DNA from: Arthrobacter sp. StoSoilA2
GTDB taxonomy: Bacteria; Actinomycetota; Actinomycetes; Actinomycetales; Micrococcaceae
DNA: 64,000 nucleotides
Assembly (NCBI RefSeq): GCF_019977195.1
Contig: NZ_AP024643.1
Location: 3,038,001-3,102,000, forward strand
Direction of reading: 5' to 3'
Part shown: piece after piece, positions 42,948 to 51,553 of the stretch
Layout: each line of letters begins with the position of its first letter
Numbering within the stretch: the stretch's first letter is position 1
Program-made: the position numbers and the translations under genes
Notes under the pieces: generated by a model
Told to the model about the DNA's origin: nothing
What the model saw: the letters and a program-made list of their open reading frames with translations, nothing else
Database searches by the model: none

Positions 42948-43754
42948 TTAGCGCAGGCGGACGAGCTGCCGTGGATCCTCCATTGGGAGCTCACCGTTGA
43001 CTGATGCGCTGACTTTGAGGGTCTTCAGCGACAGGCTGCCACCTACAGTGGACAAGAAGGCTGTGTCTGAAGAATCCCGTCCTGCCGTAATGCGAAGCAT
43101 GGACCCGCGGGGCGCCAGCCCCGTGGGATCGATGATGTGCCATTCATTCTCGATGTAGGCCTCTGCCACAGCGTGGAAGTCCATGGGGCTCAGACCGGGT
43201 GCGTACACAGCCGCGAGGCGGGCGGGAACATCCTTGGACCGCAACAGGGCGATGGCCAGATGGGCGAAGTCACGGCATACACCCCGGCGGTGGAGAAGCG
43301 TCTCCACCGCCCCGTCGGTTCCTCGTGAGGACCCACTGACGTAACGCAGTTCTCCGTTGACCCAATCGCGGACAGCGTGGAGCAGTTCGGCCCCGCCAAG
43401 GCTGCCGAACTCGGCGTAAGAGGTGGGCAGCAACCGATCAGATTCGGCGTAGCGGCTCGGCCGGACGTACCGGATGAGTTCCATCGGAGAGGGTGTGTCG
43501 CATTCTGCGAAGCCATGGACCGTTGCCTGATAGTCAACCGTCACTTCGCTGGGCTCCGCGAATTCCATATATTGGAAGCGGCCCCCGTGATGGTCGCTGA
43601 GTTCAGCGAAAGGAATCTCGTTCCCATCCAGAGTGATGGAGAGTGTTTCCGTCACTGACTCGTACCCCGGATTGTTGGCCACGGCAATGGCCATGGCCAC
43701 TTTCGTGTTGGCTACAGTCTTGAAAACGAGCTTGGCAGCAACGTTGCGTTCCAT
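42948..43754 (-). CDS. Transglutaminase-like cysteine peptidase family protein
   Basis: 268 residues. An N-terminal beta domain (Bact_transglu_N-like) leads to a transglutaminase core with the catalytic triad visible: Cys in HRRGVCRDFAHLAIALLR, His in SPMDFHAVAEAYIENEW and Asp in HIIDPTGLAPRGSM. Such proteins are cytoplasmic (no signal peptide here) and are often linked with circularly permuted ATP-grasp and alpha-E genes; those partners are not in this window. Substrate unknown. It lies 50 bases beyond the MarR stop, convergent. Confidence 0.9.
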   Translation of the reverse strand: MERNVAAKLVFKTVANTKVAMAIAVANNPGYESVTETLSITLDGNEIPFAELSDHHGGRFQYMEFAEPSEVTVDYQATVHGFAECDTPSPMELIRYVRPSRYAESDRLLPTSYAEFGSLGGAELLHAVRDWVNGELRYVSGSSRGTDGAVETLLHRRGVCRDFAHLAIALLRSKDVPARLAAVYAPGLSPMDFHAVAEAYIENEWHIIDPTGLAPRGSMLRITAGRDSSDTAFLSTVGGSLSLKTLKVSASVNGELPMEDPRQLVRLR

Positions 43755-43824
43755 TGATCTCCGGGGTGGGTTGCGGCGGGACAGCCCCCGATGTCGCCGT
43801 TGTGTGGATCAGCCAACCGCAGGA

Positions 43825-44691
43825 CTACAGATTGACCTTCAGAGACAGTAGCATCCGTTGGACGTTCGCGAATTCAGAATCGTGGGCGACGTACTTCGCG
43901 GCCAGGTCCAAGGTGTCAAAAGTCTTTGCGGGGGCTACTTTTTCATCGGCGGCGAAGGCATGGACCGCCGTGACATCCCCGAAAGAGTAGTCGCCCTTGC
44001 CGGCAGGCCCCTGAACGCGGTTCCTCAGTTCGCAGGCATGCCCGTCGGCGCCAGCCACCATGTTGGTGATGCCATAGGATCCGAAGAATTTGTAGCCCTG
44101 GATCACGCGGAAAACGACGCGGGGATCAATGGTGTCCGGACCATCGGAGTGCGGAACATCCAGCGGCACACTGCTGATAACAACGTAGGGATGGCTTTGG
44201 CCCGCGGGGCAAGAGATTGGACCTGCAGGAGGCAGACCTGTCTGCAGGGTCGCGATGTATCGGCCCCCGCCATCTTTGACTTCGACCTTCAGGGCACCGG
44301 GCAATGAGCCGGCTTGAGCCGTGACCGACTGGGCAATCCAATCGCCGGGGAGTTCGAAGCTGATTTTTTTGGCCGGATCCGTGTAGGTCTTCCAGGTCAA
44401 CGCCGTGGCTGCCGGGCTCGGGTCAGAGCTGGTTGCAGCACTTGAGCCGGGTGTCGCGGACGGCGGGTTGGAGACGGCGTCTCCTGGCGGCGTCGTGCTT
44501 TTCGACCCGGAGCCTTGGGACGGGAGGCCTGACTCTGAACCATTGGGATGGGAGCCGGAGGTCTGGGAAACCTGTGGCCCCTTGTTTTCAGTGGAACAGG
44601 CCGCGGTAGTAGTAAGCAGGACAGCACCCAGTACCAATGCGCCGAACCGAAGCTTCGCCGTCATGCCGTTGGGGTAGGGAGTGCCGTTCAT
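43825..44691 (-). CDS. Putative lipoprotein, unknown function
   Basis: 288 residues from ATG at 44691; the ATG at 44664 is an alternative that gives a tidier signal peptide (TAKLRFGALVLGAVLLTTTAAC). The lipobox ends TTAAC. A long Ser/Pro/Gly/Thr spacer (about residues 35-95) follows. The C-terminal domain (about 100-288) starts with WKTYTDPAKKISFELPGDWIAQ, a PsbP/DUF-like beta fold seen in many actinobacterial surface lipoproteins. Two Cys (ISCPAG and HACELRN) might pair outside the cell. I do not recognise a function. Confidence 0.75.
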   Translation of the reverse strand: MNGTPYPNGMTAKLRFGALVLGAVLLTTTAACSTENKGPQVSQTSGSHPNGSESGLPSQGSGSKSTTPPGDAVSNPPSATPGSSAATSSDPSPAATALTWKTYTDPAKKISFELPGDWIAQSVTAQAGSLPGALKVEVKDGGGRYIATLQTGLPPAGPISCPAGQSHPYVVISSVPLDVPHSDGPDTIDPRVVFRVIQGYKFFGSYGITNMVAGADGHACELRNRVQGPAGKGDYSFGDVTAVHAFAADEKVAPAKTFDTLDLAAKYVAHDSEFANVQRMLLSLKVNL

Positions 44692-44753
44692 GCGCACAGC
44701 TTATCGGCGGGGAAGGCCCGACACGGGATTTGACGGCGTACTAGGCTGAAGAC

Positions 44754-45428
44754 ATGGCTCCCGATCAGCACGACGCATTCGAGGACAACATGCCCGCCAT
44801 GTCCGCCGTTGACGTTGCGGACTGGCGGCTTCGGACCTTCGCCCTCTATGACCAAGTGCGGCAGCTGGCGGCTACGGATCCGTTCGATGCACACAACTAT
44901 TGGCGCCAGGAGCGGGACCGGATGTTTGCTACCCATCCCGCATCCGCCCTGACAGCAGAGATGAAAGCATCCTTCTCCGGGCTGCGTACGGCCGACTACG
45001 ATCCCGCCTTCCGGATGTACGTTCCGCTGTCGCCGGAGGGAACGGGACAGGAAATGAATGTTCAGACAGGGACCGACGGCGTAGTTCCGTTTGTGAGGAT
45101 TGGAACCTTTGAGCTGCCGGGGCTCGGGTCCCTGGCCGTTTGGCGGCTGCGAAGCTATGGGGGCGGCATCTTCGTGCCTTTGCGCGACGCTACCGCCGGC
45201 AAAGAGGGTGGAAGCTACGGCGCCGGAAGATACCTTTTGGACACCGTGAAGGGCGCTTACCACGGTGTTCGCCGCATCGATGAACGGCAGGAGTTCATCG
45301 TGGACTTAAACTTCGCCTACAACCCGTCCTGCGCCTATAACGAAGCCTGGGCGTGCCCCCTTGCCGGACCGGCCAACCGGCTCGCAGCGGAGGTACCAGT
45401 GGGTGAACTGTATTTGGGAGAAGGCTAA
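44754..45428 (+). CDS. DUF1684 family protein
   Basis: 224 residues. The DUF1684 pattern is clear: WRQERDRMFATHPASAL, SGLRTADYDPAFRMYVPL, a central beta sheet, GGGIFVPLRDATAGKEGGSYGAGRYLLDT, and the C-terminal VDLNFAYNPSCAYNEAWACPLAGPANRLAAEVPVGE with two Cys. The family is predicted to be soluble and its function is unknown. It is divergent from the lipoprotein gene with 62 bases between. Confidence 0.88.
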   Translation: MAPDQHDAFEDNMPAMSAVDVADWRLRTFALYDQVRQLAATDPFDAHNYWRQERDRMFATHPASALTAEMKASFSGLRTADYDPAFRMYVPLSPEGTGQEMNVQTGTDGVVPFVRIGTFELPGLGSLAVWRLRSYGGGIFVPLRDATAGKEGGSYGAGRYLLDTVKGAYHGVRRIDERQEFIVDLNFAYNPSCAYNEAWACPLAGPANRLAAEVPVGELYLGEG

Positions 45429-45551
45429 CGCCTCCCGAAGCCAGCCGCGGTGCGGACCGACACTGCGGCGCCTGGGAAGGACGAAGTCAGCGTCACGGAA
45501 CCGTAAGTTTTGGTAACTGTGGGCCGGACCGTAAAAGCCTAGCCTTGGAGC

Positions 45552-46169
45552 ATGAACAGAATTGGGCGGATGATCCGTGGCCACAGGGTCCTTGCCTCCG
45601 TGGTGGGCGTGGCGGTCGTGGTCCTGGTCATCGTTGGGGCCGCGCTGTTCCAGCCCTGGCGGCTGTTTACGAGCAGCAGCGTGAACGAGGCCCTGCCGTG
45701 GGATCCTCCTTCATCAACATCGGCGTCTCCCTCTAATGCACCGACGTCCGATGCACTGACTTCCGACGCACAGGGCAGTGGCTCCCCTGCCCCCAACACC
45801 TCTGCCTCCACGCCAGCAGTCAAGACGGAACCTGTGGTGCTGGGCTTCGGCAATTTCCAATCCCAGGAGCATCAGACTTCCGGTACTGCACAGCTCCTGG
45901 AACTGCCCGATGGCTCCCGTGTGCTGAGGTTGGAAAACCTGGCCAGCAGCGACGGGCCGGACGTCAAGGTCTGGCTTAGCAGCCTTGAAGCAGGAGGCGA
46001 TTGGTACAAGTACCGCTCGGGTCGGTATGTGGACCTCGGCCCCATCAAGGCCACGCACGGCAACCAGAACTACGTCATCCCATCCGGGGTGGACGTCTCA
46101 GGCCTGTCATCGGTGGTGCTCTGGTGTGACCGTTTCAGCGTCGCTTTCGGATCGGCGCAGCTTGCCTGA
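45552..46169 (+). CDS. DM13-domain membrane-anchored protein
   Basis: 205 residues. An uncleaved signal anchor (VLASVVGVAVVVLVIVGAALF, residues 13-33), a Ser/Thr/Pro spacer, then a DM13 domain from about 95: GFGNFQSQEHQTSGTAQLLELPDGSRVLRLENLASSDGPDVKVWLSS and VVLWCDRFSVAFGSAQL. The conserved Cys of DM13 is present (WCDRF). DM13 domains are proposed redox or electron-transfer modules on the cell surface. The position 123 bases after the DUF1684 gene is possibly independent. Confidence 0.87.
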   Translation: MNRIGRMIRGHRVLASVVGVAVVVLVIVGAALFQPWRLFTSSSVNEALPWDPPSSTSASPSNAPTSDALTSDAQGSGSPAPNTSASTPAVKTEPVVLGFGNFQSQEHQTSGTAQLLELPDGSRVLRLENLASSDGPDVKVWLSSLEAGGDWYKYRSGRYVDLGPIKATHGNQNYVIPSGVDVSGLSSVVLWCDRFSVAFGSAQLA

Positions 46170-46258
46170 CCCGTTGTGGGGCCACGTCTGCGCCTGTACA
46201 AGGGGTCTTAGGGCGTAAAGCGGGCCCCACAACAGATTGCAGGACGTAGGATGTCATC

Positions 46259-47107
46259 ATGACTTTCCGCCTTCCCCGTCGCATCGCCCGCGTCCGCCCC
46301 TTGGATTCACAGGATCCCAACGAGCAATTCTTCGTTGCCAACGACGCCCATGACTTCGAATCCGAAGCGGGGACGCACTGGCTTGTTATCGATTCGCCCT
46401 TCGAGGCATCAAGGGCAAACGCGAGTAGCCCCACGCGGCTCGGTTGGGAACCGGGGACGGGGGTGAGCGAGGGTTCTTTCACTTTCCTCGCACCTTCAGT
46501 GCCGGCCAACGTCTTTGGCATGGCCCACAACACCGGGCAGGCTGGCAGGGACCTTCAACCACAGGCATTTCACAAGGCCGCCTCCAGCGTGATCGGCCCC
46601 GGCGAAGCGATCCAGCTGAGTTCGAACGTTGGTCATGTTGACCCGGAAGCGGAACTGACGGTCGTCGTCGGACGTACAGCGCGGGGCCTGACGCTGGAAA
46701 CGGCGGGGTCGGCAATCCTCGGCTACACCATCGGGAACGATGTCTCCGCACGCGACCTCCAAAAGACCGACGAACTCTGGATCAGCGCGAAGAGCCAGGA
46801 CACCTTTACGCCTGCAGGTCCGTGGATCGTCACCGACCTCGACGCCGCAGATCTTTCCATCGGGATCGTCCACAATGGCACCGCGCTCAAAACCGCAAGC
46901 TCGGCGGACCTCGGCTGGAAAGTGGACGAAATCATGGTCTATCTGACCTCGTTCATGACCATCCACCCCGGCGACCTGGTCCTGACTGGCTTCCCCGCCG
47001 AATGCGCGCGCATTCAGCCAGGTGACACCGTGGTGTGCCGGGTGGAAGGAATTGGGGAGCTCGCCAACCCCGTCACCACCGCTTCCTGGGAGGGTGTGCC
47101 CGCATAG
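46259..47107 (+). CDS. Fumarylacetoacetate hydrolase-family protein, second copy
   Basis: 282 residues with the FAH C-terminal catalytic domain: NVFGMAHNTG, DPEAELTVVVGRTARGL, LGYTIGNDVSARDLQ, FTPAGPWIVTDLD and IHPGDLVLTGFPAEC. The usual TGTP.GVG loop is changed to TGFPAEC, so it may differ in specificity from the copy at 7413. The first 70 residues form the smaller N-terminal domain. Substrate unknown. It precedes the frameshifted GtrA gene by 18 bases. Confidence 0.85.
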   Translation: MTFRLPRRIARVRPLDSQDPNEQFFVANDAHDFESEAGTHWLVIDSPFEASRANASSPTRLGWEPGTGVSEGSFTFLAPSVPANVFGMAHNTGQAGRDLQPQAFHKAASSVIGPGEAIQLSSNVGHVDPEAELTVVVGRTARGLTLETAGSAILGYTIGNDVSARDLQKTDELWISAKSQDTFTPAGPWIVTDLDAADLSIGIVHNGTALKTASSADLGWKVDEIMVYLTSFMTIHPGDLVLTGFPAECARIQPGDTVVCRVEGIGELANPVTTASWEGVPA

Positions 47108-47125
47108 TGTGTCAGGCTTAACCTC

Positions 47126-47610
47126 ATGGAGACAGCCGCAGACGCCACCGAACTGCGCCCGCCTCCCATACAAAAGCCCCCCAGGAAGAGGCATCGCGGC
47201 CTTCTCAAGTACCCCGTGGTGCGGCAACTGCTTCGATTCACCGGCGTCGGAATTCTCTGCACAGCAAGTTCGCTTGCCCTCTACGCGCTGCTGCGTCCCT
47301 GGATTGACCCCCAGCTCGCCAACGCCGTGGCGTTGATCGTGACCTCGATCATGAACACAGCGCTCAACCGCAGGCTGACCTTCAAGATCAGCGGCAGCAG
47401 GAAACGCGGCCAGGACCACATGCATGGGTTGATCGTCATAGGGATTGCCCTGGTCATCACTGGGGGGGCCTGGGCATCCTGCATCTGATCCATCCCGAGG
47501 CTACTGTCAGCGAAGAACTCTGGACCACGACGCTCTCCGGCTTCGTTGCCACAGGCGTCCGGTTCACGCTCTTGAGGCATTGGATTTTCCGCCGCGCCCG
47601 CCACGTGTAA
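47126..47610 (+). pseudogene. GtrA-family membrane protein, frameshifted
   Basis: The frame from ATG at 47126 gives 120 residues of a GtrA-like protein (RQLLRFTGVGILCTASSLALYALLRP, NAVALIVTSIMNTALNRRLTFK), ending prematurely at TGA 47486-47488. The remainder continues in another frame from a run of seven G (47462-47468). One extra G would restore TGGGLGILHLIHPEATVSEELW through RHWIFRRARHV to TAA at 47608-47610, giving a full protein of about 160 residues with four membrane segments. GtrA proteins are involved in flipping or transport of lipid-linked sugars. A real inactivation, slippage, or a sequencing error in the G-run are all possible. Confidence 0.8.
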
Positions 47611-48777
47611 CTAGCCCGGTTGCGGTGTTGCCAGGTTCCGGACACGCCCGACGGCGGTTTCCACGGCTCCGGCAGCTTGCTCGAGTTCGGCTTCGGTAAC
47701 AGTTGACGGGAAGCTGAAGCGCACGGCTGTTTGCGCTATCTCCGGGACCATGCCCAACGCCAAGAGTACTGGCGACGGGGCGTCCGATCCCGCCGCGCAG
47801 GCGGAACCACTGGAGCAAACCACGCCAAGGCGTTCCAGCTCAAGCAGGACTGATTCGCCGCTGGTTCCAGGGAAGCAGAACGATGCGATTGATGGCAGCC
47901 TCCGGCTTCGATGCCCTGTCAGTATGGCGCCCGGGACGGTTTGGAGGACCTGCGCGACGAACCGCTCCCTCAGCTCTGAAACCCGGGCCGCCAACTCCGG
48001 CTGCTCGCGCAGGCTCAACGTCAGTGCCGTGGACAATGCCACGGCCGCGGCTACATTCTCCGTCCCGGATCTCTTTCCCCGCTCCTGGCCTCCCCCATGA
48101 ACCAACGGCTCCACGCGCATCCGACCCTTCGTGAACAGGACACCGGATCCCTTGGGCGCGCCCAGCTTGTGGCCGGAAAGGCTCAGCGCATCCACGCCCA
48201 GGGCCTTGACGTCCACGCTCAGCCAGCCGGCCGCTTGGACGGCATCAGTGTGGAAGGGGATGCCCATCCCGTGGGCTGCGGCAGCGAGGTCCGCGACGGG
48301 CTGGACCGTACCGATCTCGTTGTTCGCATACATGATGCTCACCAAGGCTGTCTCCGGCCGGAGGACGGCCCGGAGCGCGTCCACTGAGACGAGTCCGTCC
48401 GTGTCCACCGGCACCACGTCCACCGTGAAGCCATGCACGCGTTCGAGGTAACGGGCGGACTCCTCCACGGCAGGATGCTCGATTGCGCTTATCACTACCC
48501 GTTTCAGCGAGGGATCGGCTGCATGCCGGGCCAGTGCGATTCCCTTGACAGCCAGGTTGTCAGCCTCCGTGCCGCCCGAGGTGAAGGTCACCTCGCCCGC
48601 GCGGCAACTGAGCACCTTCGCGACGGCTGACCTCGCCTCTGCGAGCGCAGTGGCGGCCGCTTCACCCAGGCTGTGGTGGCTGGATGGGTTGCCAAACCCG
48701 CCACTGAGGTACGGCCACATGGCTTCGAGTACTTCGCGCCGGACCGGCGTGGTGGCTGCAGCGTCCAGGAAGATCAT
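47611..48777 (-). CDS. Cysteine desulfurase of the NAD operon (NifS/NadS-like)
   Basis: 388 residues, class V PLP aminotransferase fold. The PLP Lys is in SLSGHKLGAPKGSG, TSGGTEADNLAV is the PLP-phosphate region, and the catalytic Cys lies in VVCSSGSACAAGSDAPS. In the nad operon it likely supplies sulfur for the NadA 4Fe-4S cluster, as NadS-type enzymes do. It starts 5 bases after nadC, so it is the last gene of the operon. Its stop touches the GtrA reading frame end on the other strand. Confidence 0.92.
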   Translation of the reverse strand: MIFLDAAATTPVRREVLEAMWPYLSGGFGNPSSHHSLGEAAATALAEARSAVAKVLSCRAGEVTFTSGGTEADNLAVKGIALARHAADPSLKRVVISAIEHPAVEESARYLERVHGFTVDVVPVDTDGLVSVDALRAVLRPETALVSIMYANNEIGTVQPVADLAAAAHGMGIPFHTDAVQAAGWLSVDVKALGVDALSLSGHKLGAPKGSGVLFTKGRMRVEPLVHGGGQERGKRSGTENVAAAVALSTALTLSLREQPELAARVSELRERFVAQVLQTVPGAILTGHRSRRLPSIASFCFPGTSGESVLLELERLGVVCSSGSACAAGSDAPSPVLLALGMVPEIAQTAVRFSFPSTVTEAELEQAAGAVETAVGRVRNLATPQPG

Positions 48778-48782
48778 GGAAG

Positions 48783-49691
48783 TCAGACTGCTTTCGGCTC
48801 TGCATCAGTCCGCAGCTCAATGTCCAGCCCGAGGTCCAGTGCCGAAACACTGTGCGTCAGCCCGCCGATCGAGATGACGTCCACGCCTGTCGCGGCGATC
48901 TCTGCCACTGTGTTGAGGTTGACGTTTCCGCTGGCTTCCACGTTTGCCCGTCCGTCTACCTGTTTGACGCCTGCCCGGAGTTCATCGATGGAAAAGTTGT
49001 CCAGCATGATGGTGTCCACTCCCGCGGCCAGGACGGGTTCGATCTGGTCTGCCCGGTCAACTTCAACTTCAAAGTGAGTTGTGTGTCCCAGCTGGGCTTT
49101 GGCGGCTGCGAGCAGTTCAGTGAGTTTCGCGGAGTCTCCGCCGGTCATGACAGCCAAGTGGTTGTCCTTTGCCAGGACGGCATCCGAGAGGCTGTAGCGG
49201 TGGTTCGCTCCCCCGCCGCAGCGCACGGCATAGCGTTCCAGGACACGCAAACCGGGCGTGGTTTTGCGGGTGTCCGTGATCCGGGCGCGCGTTCCTTCAA
49301 CCAATCTGACGAATTCTGCGGTCTTGGTGGCAATGGCGCTCATCCGCTGCACCAGGTTGAGTCCGACGCGTTCTGCCAACAGTACCGATCGTGCACTGCC
49401 GGTGACCCGCGCGAGGTGGGTTCCGGCGTCGAACGCTTCACCGTCGGCGAGCAGCAATTCCACCTCGGTGTCCGGGTCAACGAGCTTCATGGCGTCGCGG
49501 AAGACCGTTCCACCGCTGAAGACGCCCGGGACGCGGGCATTCAGGACCGCCGTGGCACGCGCGCCGGCGGGGATCAGCAGCTGCGAGGTGATGTCACCGC
49601 TGGGTGCGTCCTCCGCGAAGGCCCGCTCCAGGATGTCCCGTACAGGTGCTGCGGGGAGGGTCAGGTTGGTCATGGAGGTCAGGTCAGTCAT
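48783..49691 (-). CDS. nadC: Nicotinate-nucleotide pyrophosphorylase (carboxylating)
   Basis: 302 residues. It converts quinolinate and PRPP to nicotinate mononucleotide. The motifs RITDTRKTTPGLRVLERYAVRCGGGANHRYSLSDAVLAKDNH, DTIMLDNFS and VEASGNVNLNTVAEIAATGVDVISIG belong to the type II PRTase QAPRTase. The start overlaps the nadB stop by 8 bases, so translation is coupled. The quinolinate comes from NadB and NadA in the same operon. Confidence 0.95.
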   Translation of the reverse strand: MTDLTSMTNLTLPAAPVRDILERAFAEDAPSGDITSQLLIPAGARATAVLNARVPGVFSGGTVFRDAMKLVDPDTEVELLLADGEAFDAGTHLARVTGSARSVLLAERVGLNLVQRMSAIATKTAEFVRLVEGTRARITDTRKTTPGLRVLERYAVRCGGGANHRYSLSDAVLAKDNHLAVMTGGDSAKLTELLAAAKAQLGHTTHFEVEVDRADQIEPVLAAGVDTIMLDNFSIDELRAGVKQVDGRANVEASGNVNLNTVAEIAATGVDVISIGGLTHSVSALDLGLDIELRTDAEPKAV

Positions 49692-51507
49692 TGACGAGGC
49701 TCGCTTTCCGGCTCATGGTGTAACGCTTGTCAAAATCCTCGACGGCGGCTGGTTCCTTGACGCCGTCACTGCGGTAGTGCGCCCCCAGCGACTCCCGCCG
49801 CTCCCGGGCCGCATGGACGAGCAACTGTGCCGCCAGGAGCAAGTTGGAGTCCTCATGCTCCCGGGGATCAAGGGAATCAGGCACCTCCAGGGGAACAACT
49901 TCGCCCTCCCAGGAACCCAAAACTTCAGCGGCCTCTGCCAACAACCCACCGGTACGCAGCACGCCGGCCTTGGCAGTCATCAGCCGGCGAAGTGCCTGCC
50001 GCGAAAACACCCCCGCGTGCCCAAAGGACGTCTCACGAGCACCCGGACCCGGCATAGACTCAAACTCCCAAGAAATAGGAACCGGGATAGCATCCATTTC
50101 GAAAACCGAAGTGACAGGCGAGGCCGGAGGCCCCGACAGCGCCGTTGTCGCGTGAGCGCCCGAACCGGCCGCCGAGCTTGCGAGGCGATCGCCGGTACGA
50201 GGCGCGAGCGCAGGCGCAAAGGGGCCTGCGGCTCCGCCTGTCGACCCCAAGAACGCTTCAACAGCACGCCGCCCGAACACGAGCCCTTCGAGCAAAGAGT
50301 TGCTGGCCAGCCTGTTGGCCCCTTGGACGCCGGTGCAGGCAACCTCGCCCGCGGCGAGCAAGCCCGGCACAGATGTGCGGCCGTAGAGGTCGGTCACCAC
50401 ACCACCCATCCAGTAGTGGGCCGCGGGTGCTACGGGGACACGTTGCCGGGTCCAGTCGACACCGGCTTGGCGCGTCCGCTTGCTGAGGGTGGGGAAGCGC
50501 CTGGCCAGGAAGCCCTGGCCACGCTGTTCTTCGATCACGGTGGCGTCGAGGAACACGTGGCCGTTGGGGTCGCCGAGTTGGGCCAGGTGAAGTGCGATGC
50601 TGCGGGAGACGACGTCCCTGGGCGCGAGTTCCGCATCAGGGTGATAGCCGGGCATGAACCGGTGTCCACCGGCATCGACCAGGATGGCCCCTTCCCCCCG
50701 CACTGCTTCGGAGATCAGCAGGGGTTCGTTGTTCCCGTCTGCCTCCCTGGCCTCGGCCGGTATCACCATGCATGTTGGGTGGAACTGGAAGAACTCAAGG
50801 TCTGCAACGGCGCCTCCGGCACGCCATGCGAGCGCAAGGCCGTCGGCGGTGGCCACGGAGGGATTTGTGGTCTGCGCAAACAGTTGGCCTGCTCCTCCGG
50901 TGGCCAGGAGTACGGCGTCTGCCTGGAGGCCGAGCTCTTGCCCGTCGTGGATGAAGCTGCACCCCATAACGCGGGCGCCATCCAGCGAAAGCGAGGTGAC
51001 CTGCGCGTGTCCGATCACCGTGATCCGTCCAGCCGCCTGTGCATCCAGCACGGCGCGGATCAGCGCTGCGGCCACCCCGGCACCGGTTGCGTCGCCGCCG
51101 GCGTGCAGGATGCGCGGAGCTGAGTGGGCGGCCTCGAGGCCCAAGGCGGGGTCGCCGTCGTCGTCGAGGTCGAACTGCACGCCGAACCGTCCCAGTCCCG
51201 CGATGTCCAACCGCGCCTCAGTGCACAACACCCGCACCGCCTCTTCGTTGCAGTGGCCTGCCCCTGCCTTGAGGGTGTCGGCGATGTGCGCAGCCACCGT
51301 GTCACCGGGAGCTGGCTCGTCCAACACGGCGGAGATCCCGCCCTGGGCGTAGTAGGTGTTGCTGTCCGCGAGCGCACCCTTGGTCAGCAGCACCACTTCG
51401 GCTCCGGCTTCGGCGGCCAGCAAGGCTGAATACAGCCCCGCGATGCCGCTTCCGACGACGATCAGCCGCTTGGGCGTGCGCCCTTCAGCAACGCTTCCTG
51501 AGGTCAT
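49684..51507 (-). CDS. nadB: L-aspartate oxidase
   Basis: 607 residues from ATG at 51507; the frame extends upstream but that part has no similarity. It is a FAD enzyme making iminoaspartate (KRLIVVGSGIAGLYSALLAAEAGAEVVLLTKG, DSNTYYAQGGISAVLDE, RILHAGGDATGAGVAAALI, HFMPGYH-like GHRFMPGYHPDAELAPRDVVSR, AAHYWMGGVVTDLYGRTSVPGLLAAGEVACTGVQGANRLASNSLLEGLVFG). Between about residues 435 and 495 is a low-complexity Ala/Gly/Ser insert not typical of the family. nadA ends 46 bases upstream; nadC follows with overlap. Confidence 0.95.
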   Translation of the reverse strand: MTSGSVAEGRTPKRLIVVGSGIAGLYSALLAAEAGAEVVLLTKGALADSNTYYAQGGISAVLDEPAPGDTVAAHIADTLKAGAGHCNEEAVRVLCTEARLDIAGLGRFGVQFDLDDDGDPALGLEAAHSAPRILHAGGDATGAGVAAALIRAVLDAQAAGRITVIGHAQVTSLSLDGARVMGCSFIHDGQELGLQADAVLLATGGAGQLFAQTTNPSVATADGLALAWRAGGAVADLEFFQFHPTCMVIPAEAREADGNNEPLLISEAVRGEGAILVDAGGHRFMPGYHPDAELAPRDVVSRSIALHLAQLGDPNGHVFLDATVIEEQRGQGFLARRFPTLSKRTRQAGVDWTRQRVPVAPAAHYWMGGVVTDLYGRTSVPGLLAAGEVACTGVQGANRLASNSLLEGLVFGRRAVEAFLGSTGGAAGPFAPALAPRTGDRLASSAAGSGAHATTALSGPPASPVTSVFEMDAIPVPISWEFESMPGPGARETSFGHAGVFSRQALRRLMTAKAGVLRTGGLLAEAAEVLGSWEGEVVPLEVPDSLDPREHEDSNLLLAAQLLVHAARERRESLGAHYRSDGVKEPAAVEDFDKRYTMSRKASLVND

Positions 51508-51553
51508 GTGAGGCTCGATTCGGATCGTCCGGTAGACCGGCGTGGGTAGCGGG

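Noticed and set aside
47445..47699. Small separate plus-strand ORF after the GtrA start
   Set aside because: It is not in the frame that restores GtrA and runs into the desulfurase gene antisense.
49258..51123. 621-residue plus-strand frame over nadB/nadC
   Set aside because: It is an antisense shadow of nadB and nadC, with no recognisable domain; high GC creates long open frames.
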